Of a stretch of 64,000 nucleotides of DNA, positions 16,938 to 27,634 are shown one piece after another. The notes beneath the pieces were generated by a model. The model was not told where the DNA came from, did not search any database, and saw nothing but the letters and a program-made list of their open reading frames with translations. Position 1 is the first letter of the stretch; every line of letters starts with the position of its first letter. Source of the DNA: an uncultured Erysipelotrichaceae bacterium (GTDB lineage: Bacteria; Bacillota_I; Bacilli_A; Erysipelotrichales; Erysipelotrichaceae); the NCBI GenBank assembly GCA_949744505.1, contig CATJXY010000034.1:124001-188000 (forward strand), read 5' to 3'. The position numbers and the translations under genes are program-made.

Positions 16938-17803
16938 ACTATATCTTCTAAATTTTCTTTGAAAGTTTCAGATTGAAACATTTCAATTTCTGCTTTATAA
17001 GGTGCATGCCCATCTATATACGGAGTTTCCAAAATTTTAACAACTTCCTTTAAAGATGGATGATGTACAATCTTATTCAACAATTCGAATCCGATTTCAC
17101 CAAGTCCAATATTAGCATGACGATCCTTTTTTGCTCCTCTTACATTTTTAGAATCATTGATATGCATAACCAATAAATTGTTCAAACCAATTAATGTATC
17201 AAAATCATTCAAAATACTTTCAAAGTCTGACAAATCATATCCACCATCATGAATATGACATGTATCTAAGCAAACACCAAATAATTCCGGATGATCCACT
17301 CCCTTCATTATTTGACTCAACTGTTCAAATGTATATCCTAATTCGCTTCCTTTTCCACACATAGTTTCCAAAGCAATTCGAACACCTTTATCTTGCTGTG
17401 TTGCTTCGTTAAGTCCCTTAATGATTTGAGCAATTCCTACTTCTTCCCCGGCTTTTACATGAGATCCAGGGTGCAGAACAAGTATCTTCGCTCCAATAGA
17501 AGCAACGCGATCTATTTCTTGTTTAAGAAATTCTACTGACCATTTATTTTTTTCAAGATCAATAGTATTCGCAAGATTAATGATGTAGGGTGCATGTACG
17601 ATTACATTTTCTAATGGAATATTATTTTTTTGTAACAATTCATGCATTTCTTCAATATGGAGTGCATTTGTTGGTTTCCTAAGTGTATTTTGAGGTGGAC
17701 CGGTATAAATCATCAATGCATTAGCTCCATAACTTAGCGCCTCTTGCACAGATCCTTCCAAATACAATGGAGAAGACATAGATACATGACATCCTAACTT
17801 CAT
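16925..17803 (-). CDS. nfo: Endonuclease IV (apurinic/apyrimidinic endonuclease)
   Basis: A 292-residue TIM-barrel enzyme that cuts DNA 5' to abasic sites with a trinuclear zinc centre. Family segments visible are GCHVSMSSP near the start, the VIVHAPYIINLA motif, LHPGSH, ETMCGKG, VCLDTCHIHDGGYD and MHINDSKN, which hold the metal-binding His, Glu and Asp residues. The ATG overlaps the stop of the upstream DEAD-box helicase gene by 4 nt. Together with the SRAP gene at 1746 it gives the window two abasic-site proteins. Confidence 0.96.
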   Translation of the reverse strand: MKLGCHVSMSSPLYLEGSVQEALSYGANALMIYTGPPQNTLRKPTNALHIEEMHELLQKNNIPLENVIVHAPYIINLANTIDLEKNKWSVEFLKQEIDRVASIGAKILVLHPGSHVKAGEEVGIAQIIKGLNEATQQDKGVRIALETMCGKGSELGYTFEQLSQIMKGVDHPELFGVCLDTCHIHDGGYDLSDFESILNDFDTLIGLNNLLVMHINDSKNVRGAKKDRHANIGLGEIGFELLNKIVHHPSLKEVVKILETPYIDGHAPYKAEIEMFQSETFKENLEDIVKAG

Positions 17804-19167
17804 TCTTCACTCTCCCCATACCGCTTCATGCGTTGCTGTGCTTTATATCTTTCAATTCGTTGTTCCTTAATCTTCCCTGCAATCATTTCGCGACGTTCTT
17901 TTCGCTTGATTTTTTCAATTGCAGCAGCTCTTTTTTTCTTATATCCCGGCTTAACACGTTGATCTTTTTTAGTTAATCTTTTAGCCAGTTCCTTTTCATG
18001 AAGATCGTTTTTAGAGATACGCTTCTGTCCAAATGGTTTCAAATTTGTCCACTGCCCGTTTCTAAAATTACGATGCTCAAAGACAATTCCTTGTTCCTTA
18101 AGGTGATTTATACTTTTTTCATCATCATCCTTATATAAAGCAAAACATACACCGGAATTTCCATTTCTTCCTGTTCTTCCGGATCTATGTTTATAAAAAT
18201 CTAATTCAGACGGAAAGCCCAATGAAATAACATGAGAAACACCTTCAATATCTAATCCTCTTGCGGCAATATCTGTTGCAACAACATATGGACATTCCAA
18301 ATTTTGAAGTCTTCTCATTGCCTGTTTTCTTTCTCTTGCCTCCAGCCCTCCATGAATCTCAACTAAGTCATAACCATTTTTTCTCAGTAAAGAAGCGGTC
18401 TTTTTTGCTTCCTCACGTGTATTGGCAAAAATAAGACAAATATAAGGCTGAAAACCAGGAAGAATATCAAGTAGTCTCTCGCCATAATCGTGATGCTTAC
18501 AAGGAATAAGTACATGCTCAATTTTAGGAGAGTTATGAAATTCACCTTCTATTTTAATAGTTTGAGGTGCTTGCATATATTTTTTTAAAAAAGGTCGAAG
18601 TGCTTGTGGTATTGTTGCTGAAAAAACCATCATTTGAAGATCTTCTTTCATACGCCCGGCAAATGCATCCACATCATCTAAGAATCCATACTCTAAAGTC
18701 ATATCTGCTTCATCTATAATGAGAGTTTTAGCAGTATCAAGTCGAAGAACCTCTTGATTTAAAAATAAATCTTTGATTCTTCCGGGAGTACCTATCACGA
18801 TATGCGGTTGTTTTTTAATTGATTCAACCATTTTATCACGATTAATTCCCCCTGTAATCAAACGAACACGTAAATCAGAATCAGTTTCACTCATTTCTTT
18901 TGCACGATTATAAATTTGCTGTGCCAGTTCTCTTGTCGGCGCAGTAATAACTGCTTGAACCTCATTTATTGTCGAATTAATCATTTCCATCAAAGGTATT
19001 AAAAATGCATGAGTTTTTCCTGTTCCGGTATCAGAAATACCAACAATGCTCTTCCCTTTTAATGCCATCGGAATAACCGCTTTTTGAATCGGAGTCGGCT
19101 CAACAAATCCAATGTTTTCAATAAACTTCTTTGTTTTCTCTTTAAAATTATAGTCACTGTAGCTCAT
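17800..19167 (-). CDS. DEAD-box ATP-dependent RNA helicase
   Basis: A 455-residue protein with the two RecA-like domains. Q motif PTPIQKAVIP, Walker A SDTGTGKT at residues 45-52, PTRELAQQ, GTPGR, DEAD in IIDEADM, SAT, and the C-terminal VATDIAARGLDIEGV and HRSGRTGRNG motifs are all present. A lysine/arginine-rich tail of about 80 residues (from about 375) is likely to bind RNA. It resembles CshB/YqfR, which sits beside nfo in Bacillus. Probable roles are cold-stress RNA remodelling or ribosome assembly. Confidence 0.93.
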   Translation of the reverse strand: MSYSDYNFKEKTKKFIENIGFVEPTPIQKAVIPMALKGKSIVGISDTGTGKTHAFLIPLMEMINSTINEVQAVITAPTRELAQQIYNRAKEMSETDSDLRVRLITGGINRDKMVESIKKQPHIVIGTPGRIKDLFLNQEVLRLDTAKTLIIDEADMTLEYGFLDDVDAFAGRMKEDLQMMVFSATIPQALRPFLKKYMQAPQTIKIEGEFHNSPKIEHVLIPCKHHDYGERLLDILPGFQPYICLIFANTREEAKKTASLLRKNGYDLVEIHGGLEARERKQAMRRLQNLECPYVVATDIAARGLDIEGVSHVISLGFPSELDFYKHRSGRTGRNGNSGVCFALYKDDDEKSINHLKEQGIVFEHRNFRNGQWTNLKPFGQKRISKNDLHEKELAKRLTKKDQRVKPGYKKKRAAAIEKIKRKERREMIAGKIKEQRIERYKAQQRMKRYGESEE

Positions 19168-19258
19168 CTTCTCACCCGCTTTCTTATCGCTATTATAACC
19201 AAAAAAATCAAAAAATTCAAAACTTATGATATACTATACTCATTGGAGGTATTACACA

Positions 19259-20170
19259 ATGGAAGTATTTAAAGTAATCCCATCCGGTTATTGTAAAGGA
19301 GTCGTTAATGCCATTAATCTTGCTAAAAAAGCTGCTTTAGACTATCCGGATAAAAAAATTACAATGCTTGGAATGATTGTTCATAATCGCTATGTAGTAG
19401 AAGCTTTAAAGCATTACTATATTGATTTTATTGAACAACCAAAAACGACTCGATTAAAATTGCTTGATCAAATTAATGAAGGTGTTGTTATCTTCACGGC
19501 TCATGGAGTATGTGATGAAGTCATAAATAAAGCTCAGTCCAAAGGATTAATTTGTATAAATGCTTCATGTGGAGATGTAATCAAAACACAAACTTTAATC
19601 AAAGAAGCAATCGCGGACAATTATAACATACTTTATATCGGAAAACAATTCCACCCTGAATCTGAAGCAGTCACTTTTATTGATTCTGAAAAAATCAATT
19701 TGATTACTTCAGTAAAAGATGTAGATCCACTTCCTTCATTTGAAAAAGTGTTTGTATCCAATCAAACTACAATGAGCATTTTAGAAATTAGTGAAATCTT
19801 GGAAGCAATACGAAAAAAGTATCCACATGCAGTTATTCACGAAGAAGTATGTAACGCAACTCGTATTCGCCAAGAAGCAATTCTAAAATTAGAAAATGTC
19901 GATTGTCTGTTTGTTGTCGGAGATCCTCATTCAAATAATTCTAACAAACTCAAAGATATTGCATTAAAACATGGTATTCCTCATGTTGAACTTATCGAAA
20001 ATGTACAAGACATAAATATAGCCCCTTTAAAAAATTATAATCGTGTAGCCGTAACTGCCGGAGCAAGTACTCCGACTTATCTTACAGATCAAGTCGTAGA
20101 ATGGTTAAAATCTTATTGTATCGATCCAAATACTGAAAAACCAAGTATTAATATTCATAAAATCCTTTAA
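19259..20170 (+). CDS. ispH: 4-hydroxy-3-methylbut-2-enyl diphosphate reductase IspH
   Basis: A 303-residue last enzyme of the MEP pathway, reducing HMBPP to IPP and DMAPP. The three cluster cysteines are Cys12 in GYCKGV, Cys104 in NASCGDV and Cys198 in EVCNATRIRQEA; substrate-pocket motifs AHGV and FHPES are present. ATG at 19259 is chosen because GGAGGT lies 8 nt upstream; the longer reading from 19226 has no site. In Bacillus ispH neighbours nfo and the helicase gene too, which matches this location. Confidence 0.97.
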   Translation: MEVFKVIPSGYCKGVVNAINLAKKAALDYPDKKITMLGMIVHNRYVVEALKHYYIDFIEQPKTTRLKLLDQINEGVVIFTAHGVCDEVINKAQSKGLICINASCGDVIKTQTLIKEAIADNYNILYIGKQFHPESEAVTFIDSEKINLITSVKDVDPLPSFEKVFVSNQTTMSILEISEILEAIRKKYPHAVIHEEVCNATRIRQEAILKLENVDCLFVVGDPHSNNSNKLKDIALKHGIPHVELIENVQDINIAPLKNYNRVAVTAGASTPTYLTDQVVEWLKSYCIDPNTEKPSINIHKIL

Positions 20171-20174
20171 AGAA

Positions 20175-20211
20175 AACGATTGAATTCCATTAATTGAGAA
20201 ATTCAATCGTT
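20175..20211. terminator. Bidirectional terminator between ispH and the ABC exporter
   Basis: Inverted repeat AACGATTGAATT (20175-20186) / AATTCAATCGTT (20200-20211), then ATTTTT on the plus strand. Confidence 0.8.
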
Positions 20212-20215
20212 ATTT

Positions 20216-22273
20216 TTATTCTGTATAGAGCTGAAGCTCATAGAGTTTCTTATAAATACCATTTTGCTCAAGCAATTGCTGATGTGTTCCACTTTCTTTG
20301 ATTCTTCCTTTATCCATAACAAGAATCTTGTCAGCATGCTGTATCGTAGAGAGTCGATGAGCCACCATAATTGTCGTTCTGCCCTCCATCAACGTCTCAA
20401 GTGCTTCTTGAATTAATTGTTCTGTTTCCGTATCAATATTTGCAGTCGCTTCATCCATAACAAGAATTCTTGGATCATATGCTAATGTTCTGGCAAAAGA
20501 TAGTAATTGTCTTTGCCCTGCGGATAAAGTCGAACCTCTTTCAGTGACTGCTTCATCGTATTGATTTGGTAACTGTTCGATAAAATGAGCTGCATTCACA
20601 GCTTTTGCCGCTTCTATGATCGATTCCTCTTGTATATCATCATTTAACAAGCGAATATTAGAACGAATATCACCGGTAAAAATAAATACATCTTGTTGAA
20701 CTTGACCGATCGCACTTCGTATCTGTTTTGTACTTAATTTTTTGATATCCACTCCGTCAATCAATATTTGACCTTTCTGGATATCATAATACCTTCCGAT
20801 TAAATTCAAAATTGATGACTTCCCTGCTCCTGTTGCTCCGACAAAGGCTACTTTTTCTCCCGGATTAATAGTAAAGCTAACATCTTTTAAAACATAATCA
20901 TCATTTTCATAAGCAAACCAAACATTTTTGAATTCGATTTTCCCTTGAACTTCATTTAAAATAGTTGGACTTTCTTGTTCTACAATCGGATTTTTTTCAT
21001 CAAGAACCGTAAAGATTTTCTCTGCTGAGGCAAAAGCATTCTGCAAAGATGTAAATTGTTCTGCCAAGCTTTGAATTGGACTGAAAAAAGAACTGATATA
21101 GCTTGCAAAAATATAAAGTGTTCCAACGGTTAAAGAATCATCCAAAACACCATTTGCTCCTTTATAAATAACAAATGCCAATGCCAAATTAGAAATCAAT
21201 ACAATCAAGGGTTGAAAAATTGCGAAAGTAATAATTTCTTTCATATTTGATCGATATAAATCCTGACTTCTCTCTTTGAATTCCTCATATTTCTCTTTTT
21301 CACGAGCAAATACCTGTATGATTTTCATTCCCGAAATATTTTCAGATAAAAATGTGTTTAGCGCAGATACCTTTGTTCGTATCACTCGATAAATTTTACG
21401 TGAAATTTTTTTAAAGATAACAGATAAAACCAAAACAAACGGTAATAATGCAAAACATGTTAACGCCATCTCTAAATGAATACTAAGCATAACCACAGCA
21501 TATCCCACAATTAAAATGGCATTGCTAAATAATCTAACAATAATATTTGCATACATTTGATGTAAAGATTCAACATCATTTGTTGCCCTAGTCACTATCC
21601 TCCCTACCGGATTTGTATCAAAATAACGAAGCGGTAAGCTGTGAATATGCTTAAAAATCTGCTGACGAATTGAAAATATGATATTTTGACCGGTTAACTG
21701 TAAATACCAAGTCTGAATTACATTACATATTACTTTCAATAAAAGAATGATCGCATAGAGAATTCCGATTTGAATAATTCCTTTAAAATCCGCAGAACGA
21801 AGAATTTTTAAATCTTCCTCATCCATCTTTTCCCCTTGATATACTCTGTTAATTGTAAGTGTTGTTCCATTTAAAACAGCATCTTTTAACTCTTCTTGAG
21901 AAATTTTATTTAATATTTCACTTTCTTTTAAGCTTAATCCCTGAAAAAAGTAGTAATCATCTTCATAATAAATTAATTGTGCAAACTCTGTAACACTTTC
22001 TTTTTCAAAATGTTTAGTAAGATAAGTTTCGTGATATTCAATTTCTCCCATTTCTTGAGATACGATCGCATATGGATGATTATATCCTTCAATATAATTA
22101 TCAATGGCAGATGCAATCAGCATTGGCTTGATCAAATCAAACACAGTAATTAAAAGAACCAAACACAAACAGAAAAACATTCGTTTTAAATAAGGTTTCA
22201 TATAAACGAACAAACGTGAAAATATATTCCCTGAATAAGAGGTTTCTATCACTTCTTCTGTAATCTTAGCCAT
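20216..22273 (-). CDS. ABC exporter half-transporter with canonical ATPase site residues
   Basis: A 685-residue type IV ABC protein with six helices and an ATPase domain. Walker A GATGAGKSS, signature LSAGQRQ (unusual Ala for Gly) and Walker B LVMDEAT with the catalytic Glu are visible. An insert of about 120 residues separates helix 1 from helix 2 and is likely extracellular. ATG at 22273 follows GGAGG; an upstream in-frame reading to 22348 lacks a site. The gene overlaps the partner at 22266-24050 by 8 nt. Together they resemble BmrC/BmrD-type or LmrCD-type heterodimeric exporters. Confidence 0.92.
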   Translation of the reverse strand: MAKITEEVIETSYSGNIFSRLFVYMKPYLKRMFFCLCLVLLITVFDLIKPMLIASAIDNYIEGYNHPYAIVSQEMGEIEYHETYLTKHFEKESVTEFAQLIYYEDDYYFFQGLSLKESEILNKISQEELKDAVLNGTTLTINRVYQGEKMDEEDLKILRSADFKGIIQIGILYAIILLLKVICNVIQTWYLQLTGQNIIFSIRQQIFKHIHSLPLRYFDTNPVGRIVTRATNDVESLHQMYANIIVRLFSNAILIVGYAVVMLSIHLEMALTCFALLPFVLVLSVIFKKISRKIYRVIRTKVSALNTFLSENISGMKIIQVFAREKEKYEEFKERSQDLYRSNMKEIITFAIFQPLIVLISNLALAFVIYKGANGVLDDSLTVGTLYIFASYISSFFSPIQSLAEQFTSLQNAFASAEKIFTVLDEKNPIVEQESPTILNEVQGKIEFKNVWFAYENDDYVLKDVSFTINPGEKVAFVGATGAGKSSILNLIGRYYDIQKGQILIDGVDIKKLSTKQIRSAIGQVQQDVFIFTGDIRSNIRLLNDDIQEESIIEAAKAVNAAHFIEQLPNQYDEAVTERGSTLSAGQRQLLSFARTLAYDPRILVMDEATANIDTETEQLIQEALETLMEGRTTIMVAHRLSTIQHADKILVMDKGRIKESGTHQQLLEQNGIYKKLYELQLYTE

Positions 22274-24050
22274 TGTATTCAACCTCCAAACTTGCTTCTT
22301 GTAATTGTTTTTCAAGTTGTTGTTTTTCCACCATTGTTTTAAATACACCTTCTAATTTTATCAATTCTTCATAAGTTCCATATTCAATTATTTTTCCCTC
22401 ATCTAAAATAAGGATATGATCTGTATTTTGAACTGTCGAAATACGATGAGCAATCATGATTGTCGTTTTCCCTTGACGAATTTGTTTAAGATTAGTAAGT
22501 ATCTTTTCCTCGGTATCGGTATCAACTGCACTCAAAGAGTCATCCAATATCAAAATCGGACTATCCTTTAATAAAGCACGAGCAATCGAGCTTCTTTGTT
22601 TCTGACCACCGGAAAGAGTAACCCCTCTTTCTCCTACCATAGTTTCATATTGTTCCGGAAAATCAATGATATTATCGTGAACACACGCATTTTCACATGC
22701 TTCAATTATTTCATTCATTGTTGCATCCTGTTTACCAAATGCAATATTTTTAGCCAAAGTATCCGAAAACAAGAAATTATCTTGTGGAACATATGCTATA
22801 CTTTCATGCAATATGTGTAAAGGTATTCTTTTAATATCAATATCATCAAATTCAATAGACCCACTTGTAATATCATAAACTCTACATAATAAATTAACAA
22901 ATGTTGTTTTACCCGATCCGGTTCTTCCAAGTATTGCTAAAGTTTCTCCCTGCTCTATATTCACTGAGATGTCACTTAATACATTAGGTAAACTTTCACT
23001 ATAAGCAAAATCAACATTTTTCAAAGAGATTTTCCCCTGTAAAACTATGGATTTATCCACGTTTTCTTGATCAAATATCTCAGCTTTTTCATCGAATACT
23101 TGATGAAGCCTTCTCATTCCGGCAATTCCTTGAGAAATTGAAGTAATACTATCTCCAAATGCTAACATTGGCCATATAAGTGATCCAATATATGAATTAA
23201 ATGCAACAAATCTTCCTAATGTAATATTACCGATCATGCATAAATAACCACCATAAATAATTGTAACTACATATGTAAAACCAACTACGAAGTCTAAAGA
23301 AGGACCAAAAGTTGCCATCAGTTTTACGACATGAAGATTTGCTTGACGATTATTCTCATTAATTTTTTCAAACTCTTTAAGTTGCTTTTCTTCTTGAACA
23401 AAAGCTTTGATTACTCTCTCTCCGGAAATACTTTCCTGTACATGATCACTTAAATTCGCAAAAGACTGTTGTTTTTTCAAAAATCTTCTCTCAAATTCTT
23501 CCCCAAAATAATATCCGAATACCGCAATCAACCCCATTGGGATAATCACCGTCAAAGTTAATTTAAAACTGACATATGTCATCATTTTATATAAAACCAA
23601 AACGGTCATAACAATAGAATCAAAGCATGATAAAACAGAAGATCCCAAGGCATTTCTTACCGCCTCCAAATCATTAGTAAAATATGTCATCAAATCTCCG
23701 GTTTTATTATTATTAAAATACCGTTGAGATAGCGTTTCCATTTTTGCAAACATATCATTTCTTAATTCACATTCGATTTTTCTTGCTGTTCCAAATAAAA
23801 AATATCGCCATAAAAATCTTCCAACAGTAATAAAAATTCCACATAAAATAATTTTCCATACTAAGCTTGCAATCCCGGATGAATTTAATGTATGACTTGT
23901 TAGACCATCCGTGATTTCTCCTGTATATTGAGGAATAAACAAACCGATATAATCCACCAAAAACAGTGTTAAAAGTCCAATTATATATTGAAATTTATAT
24001 TTCCATATATAAGAAAATAAAGAACCTTTTTTCTTACTTTGATTTCCCAT
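22266..24050 (-). CDS. ABC exporter half-transporter with degenerate ATPase site
   Basis: A 594-residue partner of the following gene. Six membrane helices are followed by Walker A GRTGSGKTT, signature LSGGQKQR and Walker B ILILDDSLSAVD, where Asp replaces the catalytic Glu. That change is the hallmark of the degenerate site in heterodimeric exporters such as TM287/288 and BmrCD, so the two proteins should form one transporter with one active and one weak site. Substrate is unknown; drugs or peptides are typical. ATG at 24050 has AAGGAGGG 5 nt upstream. Confidence 0.92.
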   Translation of the reverse strand: MGNQSKKKGSLFSYIWKYKFQYIIGLLTLFLVDYIGLFIPQYTGEITDGLTSHTLNSSGIASLVWKIILCGIFITVGRFLWRYFLFGTARKIECELRNDMFAKMETLSQRYFNNNKTGDLMTYFTNDLEAVRNALGSSVLSCFDSIVMTVLVLYKMMTYVSFKLTLTVIIPMGLIAVFGYYFGEEFERRFLKKQQSFANLSDHVQESISGERVIKAFVQEEKQLKEFEKINENNRQANLHVVKLMATFGPSLDFVVGFTYVVTIIYGGYLCMIGNITLGRFVAFNSYIGSLIWPMLAFGDSITSISQGIAGMRRLHQVFDEKAEIFDQENVDKSIVLQGKISLKNVDFAYSESLPNVLSDISVNIEQGETLAILGRTGSGKTTFVNLLCRVYDITSGSIEFDDIDIKRIPLHILHESIAYVPQDNFLFSDTLAKNIAFGKQDATMNEIIEACENACVHDNIIDFPEQYETMVGERGVTLSGGQKQRSSIARALLKDSPILILDDSLSAVDTDTEEKILTNLKQIRQGKTTIMIAHRISTVQNTDHILILDEGKIIEYGTYEELIKLEGVFKTMVEKQQLEKQLQEASLEVEYNG

Positions 24051-24138
24051 TATTTCCCTCCTTTTTCTCATTACACGCGGTCTATTCTACAACCATTTTC
24101 TTATTTTATCAACAGATTTAATTTAATAACACACATAT

Positions 24139-24168
24139 AAAAAAGCAGCTTTCAATCCGAAAACTGCT
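24139..24168 (-). terminator. Probable pheST terminator
   Basis: On the minus strand AGCAG with flanking TTTTC/GAAAG pairing closes to CTGCT and is followed by six T, 10 nt past the pheT stop. Confidence 0.7.
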
Positions 24169-24177
24169 AATTCAAAA

Positions 24178-26568
24178 TCAAACTCTTAATAATGCATTGC
24201 ATTCATTTCTTAGATTTTCCAACATTTTTTCATGTACTTCATTAACTTCCATATCTGTCAATGTATGATCAGATTGATAAGTAACCGATAGTGCTATTGA
24301 TTTTTTTGTACTTTCAATATGTTCGCCTTCATATACATCAAATACCTCAACATTTCTGATCATATGACGATCTGTCTTTTTAATGATTTCCAATAATTTT
24401 TCTGCTGTAACATCTTTATCCATGACTAATGCAATATCTCTTTTAACCGATGGATAGCGATCCAATGGAACAAATTTAACTTTACTAGCTTTTGCTTTTA
24501 AGATGCAATCCAAATTAATCTCAGCATAAATACAACTAGAACAAGAATATTTTTTCTGCATTAACGGATGAATTTGACCTAAAATCCCGAGTAACTCTTT
24601 ACCAAGGTAGATTGCAGCACTTCTATATGGATGGAAATGATCAGTATCAACAGTATTTTCTTTGAAATAAATTCTATTTTCATCATATCCTAACTTTTTC
24701 AATAGTGCCATCAAAACACCCTTGGCATTATAGAAATCAGATGGATTCTGAATATGATGCAAACGAGAACTTTGAAGGTTTCCACTCATTACAATTCCCA
24801 ACTTTTGTGTTTCCTGATCTTTGGAATAAACAGAAGAAATTTCAAATAAATTTACATCTTCAATCTTTCTTGCCTGATTATAGCTTAAACATTCCAACAT
24901 CGTTGAGAACAAGCTTTGACGTACATTTTTTCTTTCTTCACTCATTGGCGAAGCTAATACAACTGTTTCTCCCAATGGCATAACAGAATCTTGAATATAA
25001 CGATCTGAAACAAGTGTATACGTTTCAATTTCTCTCAAACCTAATCCACTCAATACAGATTGAGCTGTTCTACGTAATTTCTGTTTTGGTGTTAGTTTAC
25101 CACATGTTGCAGTCATCGTCGGAAGTGCATCCGGTAAACGATCATATCCTAATAAACGAATTACTTCTTCATCAATATCTTCTGGGATAGCCAAATCTGT
25201 ACGATATGATGGTATTGTCATCGAAATCGTAATTCCGTTAACAACAGGCTGTAAATTCAAACGTTGCAAAATATCAACAACTTCGTCTAACTTAAATTCT
25301 GTTCCCAAATGTTTATTAATATGTTCAAGTGTCTCTGTTACTTTTGTAAGTTCTTTATTTATTTCACCGATTTGAACCAATTCTTCAATCCCATCGGCAT
25401 CTGCGTACTCTTGAAGAAGTTGCACTGCTCGTTTCATTCCTTTGATTTGAGCTTGAGGTTCTAATCCTTTGATAAAACGAGAACATGCTTCCGTATTTAA
25501 TCCAAGTCTTCTTGCAGTTGAGCGAATACTTAACGCATTAAATAAAGCAGATTCAATGATAATTCCGGTTGTTTCTTCATCAATCTTAGAATCATCTCCC
25601 CCCATAATTCCAGCCACTCCGGTTGGTTGTCCACCTGTTGTAATCAACAGATCTCCTTTTTTAATTTCATATTCAACGCCATCCAATGCAGTCATTGTCA
25701 TATCCACATCATCCACAACAGTAATTTCACGATGAGGCATTTTAGCCAAATCATAGAAATGAAGCGGTTGACCTGTCTCTAGCATAACATAATTGGAAAT
25801 ATCAACCACATTATTGATGGATTTAATTCCTGCTGCATGGAGATGATCACTCATCCATTTTGGGGATGGTCCCACCTTTACTTTATTAATGATTCTTCCT
25901 AAAAATACAGGACAATTCTCTGTAGCACTCGCAATTTTTAATGTCGGCTCAATTCCTTTATCTGAGATCACATCATAATCTGGAAGATGAACTTCACGAT
26001 TTAAAATTGCTCCGGTTTCCATAGCAACAGACCACATGGCCATAAAGTCAGCACGGTTTGGAGTTTGTTTGACATCTAAAATCGCATCATTTAATCCTAA
26101 ATATCCTAATGGATCTTCACATCCTAGCGGAGCATCTTCAGGTAAAATTTCAATTCCTTCAATTTGATCTTCACGAAGCATTTTTTTATCGACACCTAAT
26201 TCAAATAATGCACAAATCATACCATTTGATTCTTGCCCTCTGACTTTAGTTGCTTTAATTTCTCCACCTGGTAATTTAGCTCCAACTTTTGCAACAATTA
26301 CCTTTTGTCCGGCATCTACATTAGGCGCCCCACAAACGATTTGTGTAGGAATACCATCGCCTAAATCAACTTGACAAACATTCAAATGATCAGAATCAGG
26401 ATGCGGTTTCTTCTCCAATACATATCCAATCACCAAATTTGTACCCGAAGCCTGATATTCGATTCCTTCTACTTCCAAACCGGCATTTGTCAGAACATCA
26501 GCAAGTTTCTCAGGTGTAACACCTTCTAAAGACACATATGTATTTAACCAATTATAGCTTACTTTCAT
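24178..26568 (-). CDS. pheT: Phenylalanyl-tRNA synthetase beta subunit
   Basis: A 796-residue protein of the usual length. Visible domains are the N-terminal EMAP/OB-type tRNA-binding domain (about 40-155, with the HPDSDHLNVCQVDLG stretch), the B3/B4 editing domain, B5, the class II-like core and the C-terminal FDX-ACB domain (FVPLDRYPSVKRDIALVMD onward). It forms the alpha2-beta2 enzyme with PheS. ATG at 26568 has AGGAGG 6 nt upstream. It overlaps no gene and follows pheS by 10 nt under the same T-box leader. Confidence 0.97.
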   Translation of the reverse strand: MKVSYNWLNTYVSLEGVTPEKLADVLTNAGLEVEGIEYQASGTNLVIGYVLEKKPHPDSDHLNVCQVDLGDGIPTQIVCGAPNVDAGQKVIVAKVGAKLPGGEIKATKVRGQESNGMICALFELGVDKKMLREDQIEGIEILPEDAPLGCEDPLGYLGLNDAILDVKQTPNRADFMAMWSVAMETGAILNREVHLPDYDVISDKGIEPTLKIASATENCPVFLGRIINKVKVGPSPKWMSDHLHAAGIKSINNVVDISNYVMLETGQPLHFYDLAKMPHREITVVDDVDMTMTALDGVEYEIKKGDLLITTGGQPTGVAGIMGGDDSKIDEETTGIIIESALFNALSIRSTARRLGLNTEACSRFIKGLEPQAQIKGMKRAVQLLQEYADADGIEELVQIGEINKELTKVTETLEHINKHLGTEFKLDEVVDILQRLNLQPVVNGITISMTIPSYRTDLAIPEDIDEEVIRLLGYDRLPDALPTMTATCGKLTPKQKLRRTAQSVLSGLGLREIETYTLVSDRYIQDSVMPLGETVVLASPMSEERKNVRQSLFSTMLECLSYNQARKIEDVNLFEISSVYSKDQETQKLGIVMSGNLQSSRLHHIQNPSDFYNAKGVLMALLKKLGYDENRIYFKENTVDTDHFHPYRSAAIYLGKELLGILGQIHPLMQKKYSCSSCIYAEINLDCILKAKASKVKFVPLDRYPSVKRDIALVMDKDVTAEKLLEIIKKTDRHMIRNVEVFDVYEGEHIESTKKSIALSVTYQSDHTLTDMEVNEVHEKMLENLRNECNALLRV

Positions 26569-26578
26569 ATTTTTCCTC

Positions 26579-27613
26579 CTAATCAAAACGATTGAAGTTC
26601 TTTAAAAAACGAACATCATTCGTATAGAAATTGCGAATATCATCAATACCGTATTTCAGCATAGCAATTCTTTCAATTCCTGCTCCAAAAGCAAAACCAC
26701 TACACTTCTTTGAATCAAATCCTGCCATTTCCAAAACATTTGGATGTACCATACCAGCACCTAAAACTTCAATCCATCCGGTCTGCTTACAAACATTACA
26801 ACCTTTTCCTTGACATACATGACAGCTTACATCCACTTCTACACTTGGCTCTGTAAACGGAAAATAACTTGGTCTAAATCTTAATAGACGTCCTTCACCA
26901 AACATGGCATCAGCCATAAATTGCAATGTCCCCTTTAAATCTGCTAATGTAATATTTTCCCCTACAACCAATCCTTCCATCTGTGTAAACTGATGTGAAT
27001 GGGTTGCATCATCATCATCTCTACGATACACCTTCCCCGGACAAATAACCTTAATCGGAAGTTTACCCTTCGCTGTATCCAAAACTCGCATTTGTATTGC
27101 AGTTGTTTGTGTCCTTAATAAAGTAGTTGGATCAATATAAAATGTATCTTGCATATCACGTGCCGGATGTCCTTCCGGAGTATTAGCACGAGTAAAATTA
27201 TATTCATCAATTTCTACTTCCGGACCTTCTGCAACTTGATATCCCATTCCGATAAATAAGTCTTCAATTTCCTGTTGAACAACAGTTAATGGATGTAAAG
27301 TTCCTAGTTTTGTTTCAATCGGTGGCAAAGTGATATCAATTTTTTCACTTTCCAATTTCTTGACCATTTCCATTTCTTCAAGAGCTTTCGCTTTTTCATC
27401 AATCGCATTTGCTAAAAGTTGTTTTAGTTGATTCACTTCAGCACCAAACTTAGGCTTTTCTTCATTACTTAAATCTTTCATTTGTGCCATCAAAGCCTGC
27501 ACAGGTCCTTTTTTACCTAAATAAGTCACTTTTAACTGATTTAGTTCTTTGGAATCTGTACAATTTTGTATAGCTTGTAGTCCTTCATCTTTTACTTTTT
27601 CGATAATTTCCAT
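26579..27613 (-). CDS. pheS: Phenylalanyl-tRNA synthetase alpha subunit
   Basis: A 344-residue catalytic subunit. A coiled-coil N-terminus leads to the class II core with [19 protein letters not shown], the [15 protein letters not shown] motif 2 region and the C-terminal [18 protein letters not shown] motif 3. It activates phenylalanine and works with PheT. The start has AAAGGAGGG upstream. Expression should respond to uncharged tRNA-Phe through the T-box leader directly upstream. Confidence 0.97.
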   Translation of the reverse strand: MEIIEKVKDEGLQAIQNCTDSKELNQLKVTYLGKKGPVQALMAQMKDLSNEEKPKFGAEVNQLKQLLANAIDEKAKALEEMEMVKKLESEKIDITLPPIETKLGTLHPLTVVQQEIEDLFIGMGYQVAEGPEVEIDEYNFTRANTPEGHPARDMQDTFYIDPTTLLRTQTTAIQMRVLDTAKGKLPIKVICPGKVYRRDDDDATHSHQFTQMEGLVVGENITLADLKGTLQFMADAMFGEGRLLRFRPSYFPFTEPSVEVDVSCHVCQGKGCNVCKQTGWIEVLGAGMVHPNVLEMAGFDSKKCSGFAFGAGIERIAMLKYGIDDIRNFYTNDVRFLKNFNRFD

Positions 27614-27634
27614 CGAATAAACCCTCCTTTAATA

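Noticed and set aside
24705-25735. Plus-strand ORFs of about 90 residues across pheT
   Set aside because: They lie opposite a well-conserved pheT and lack recognisable domains.
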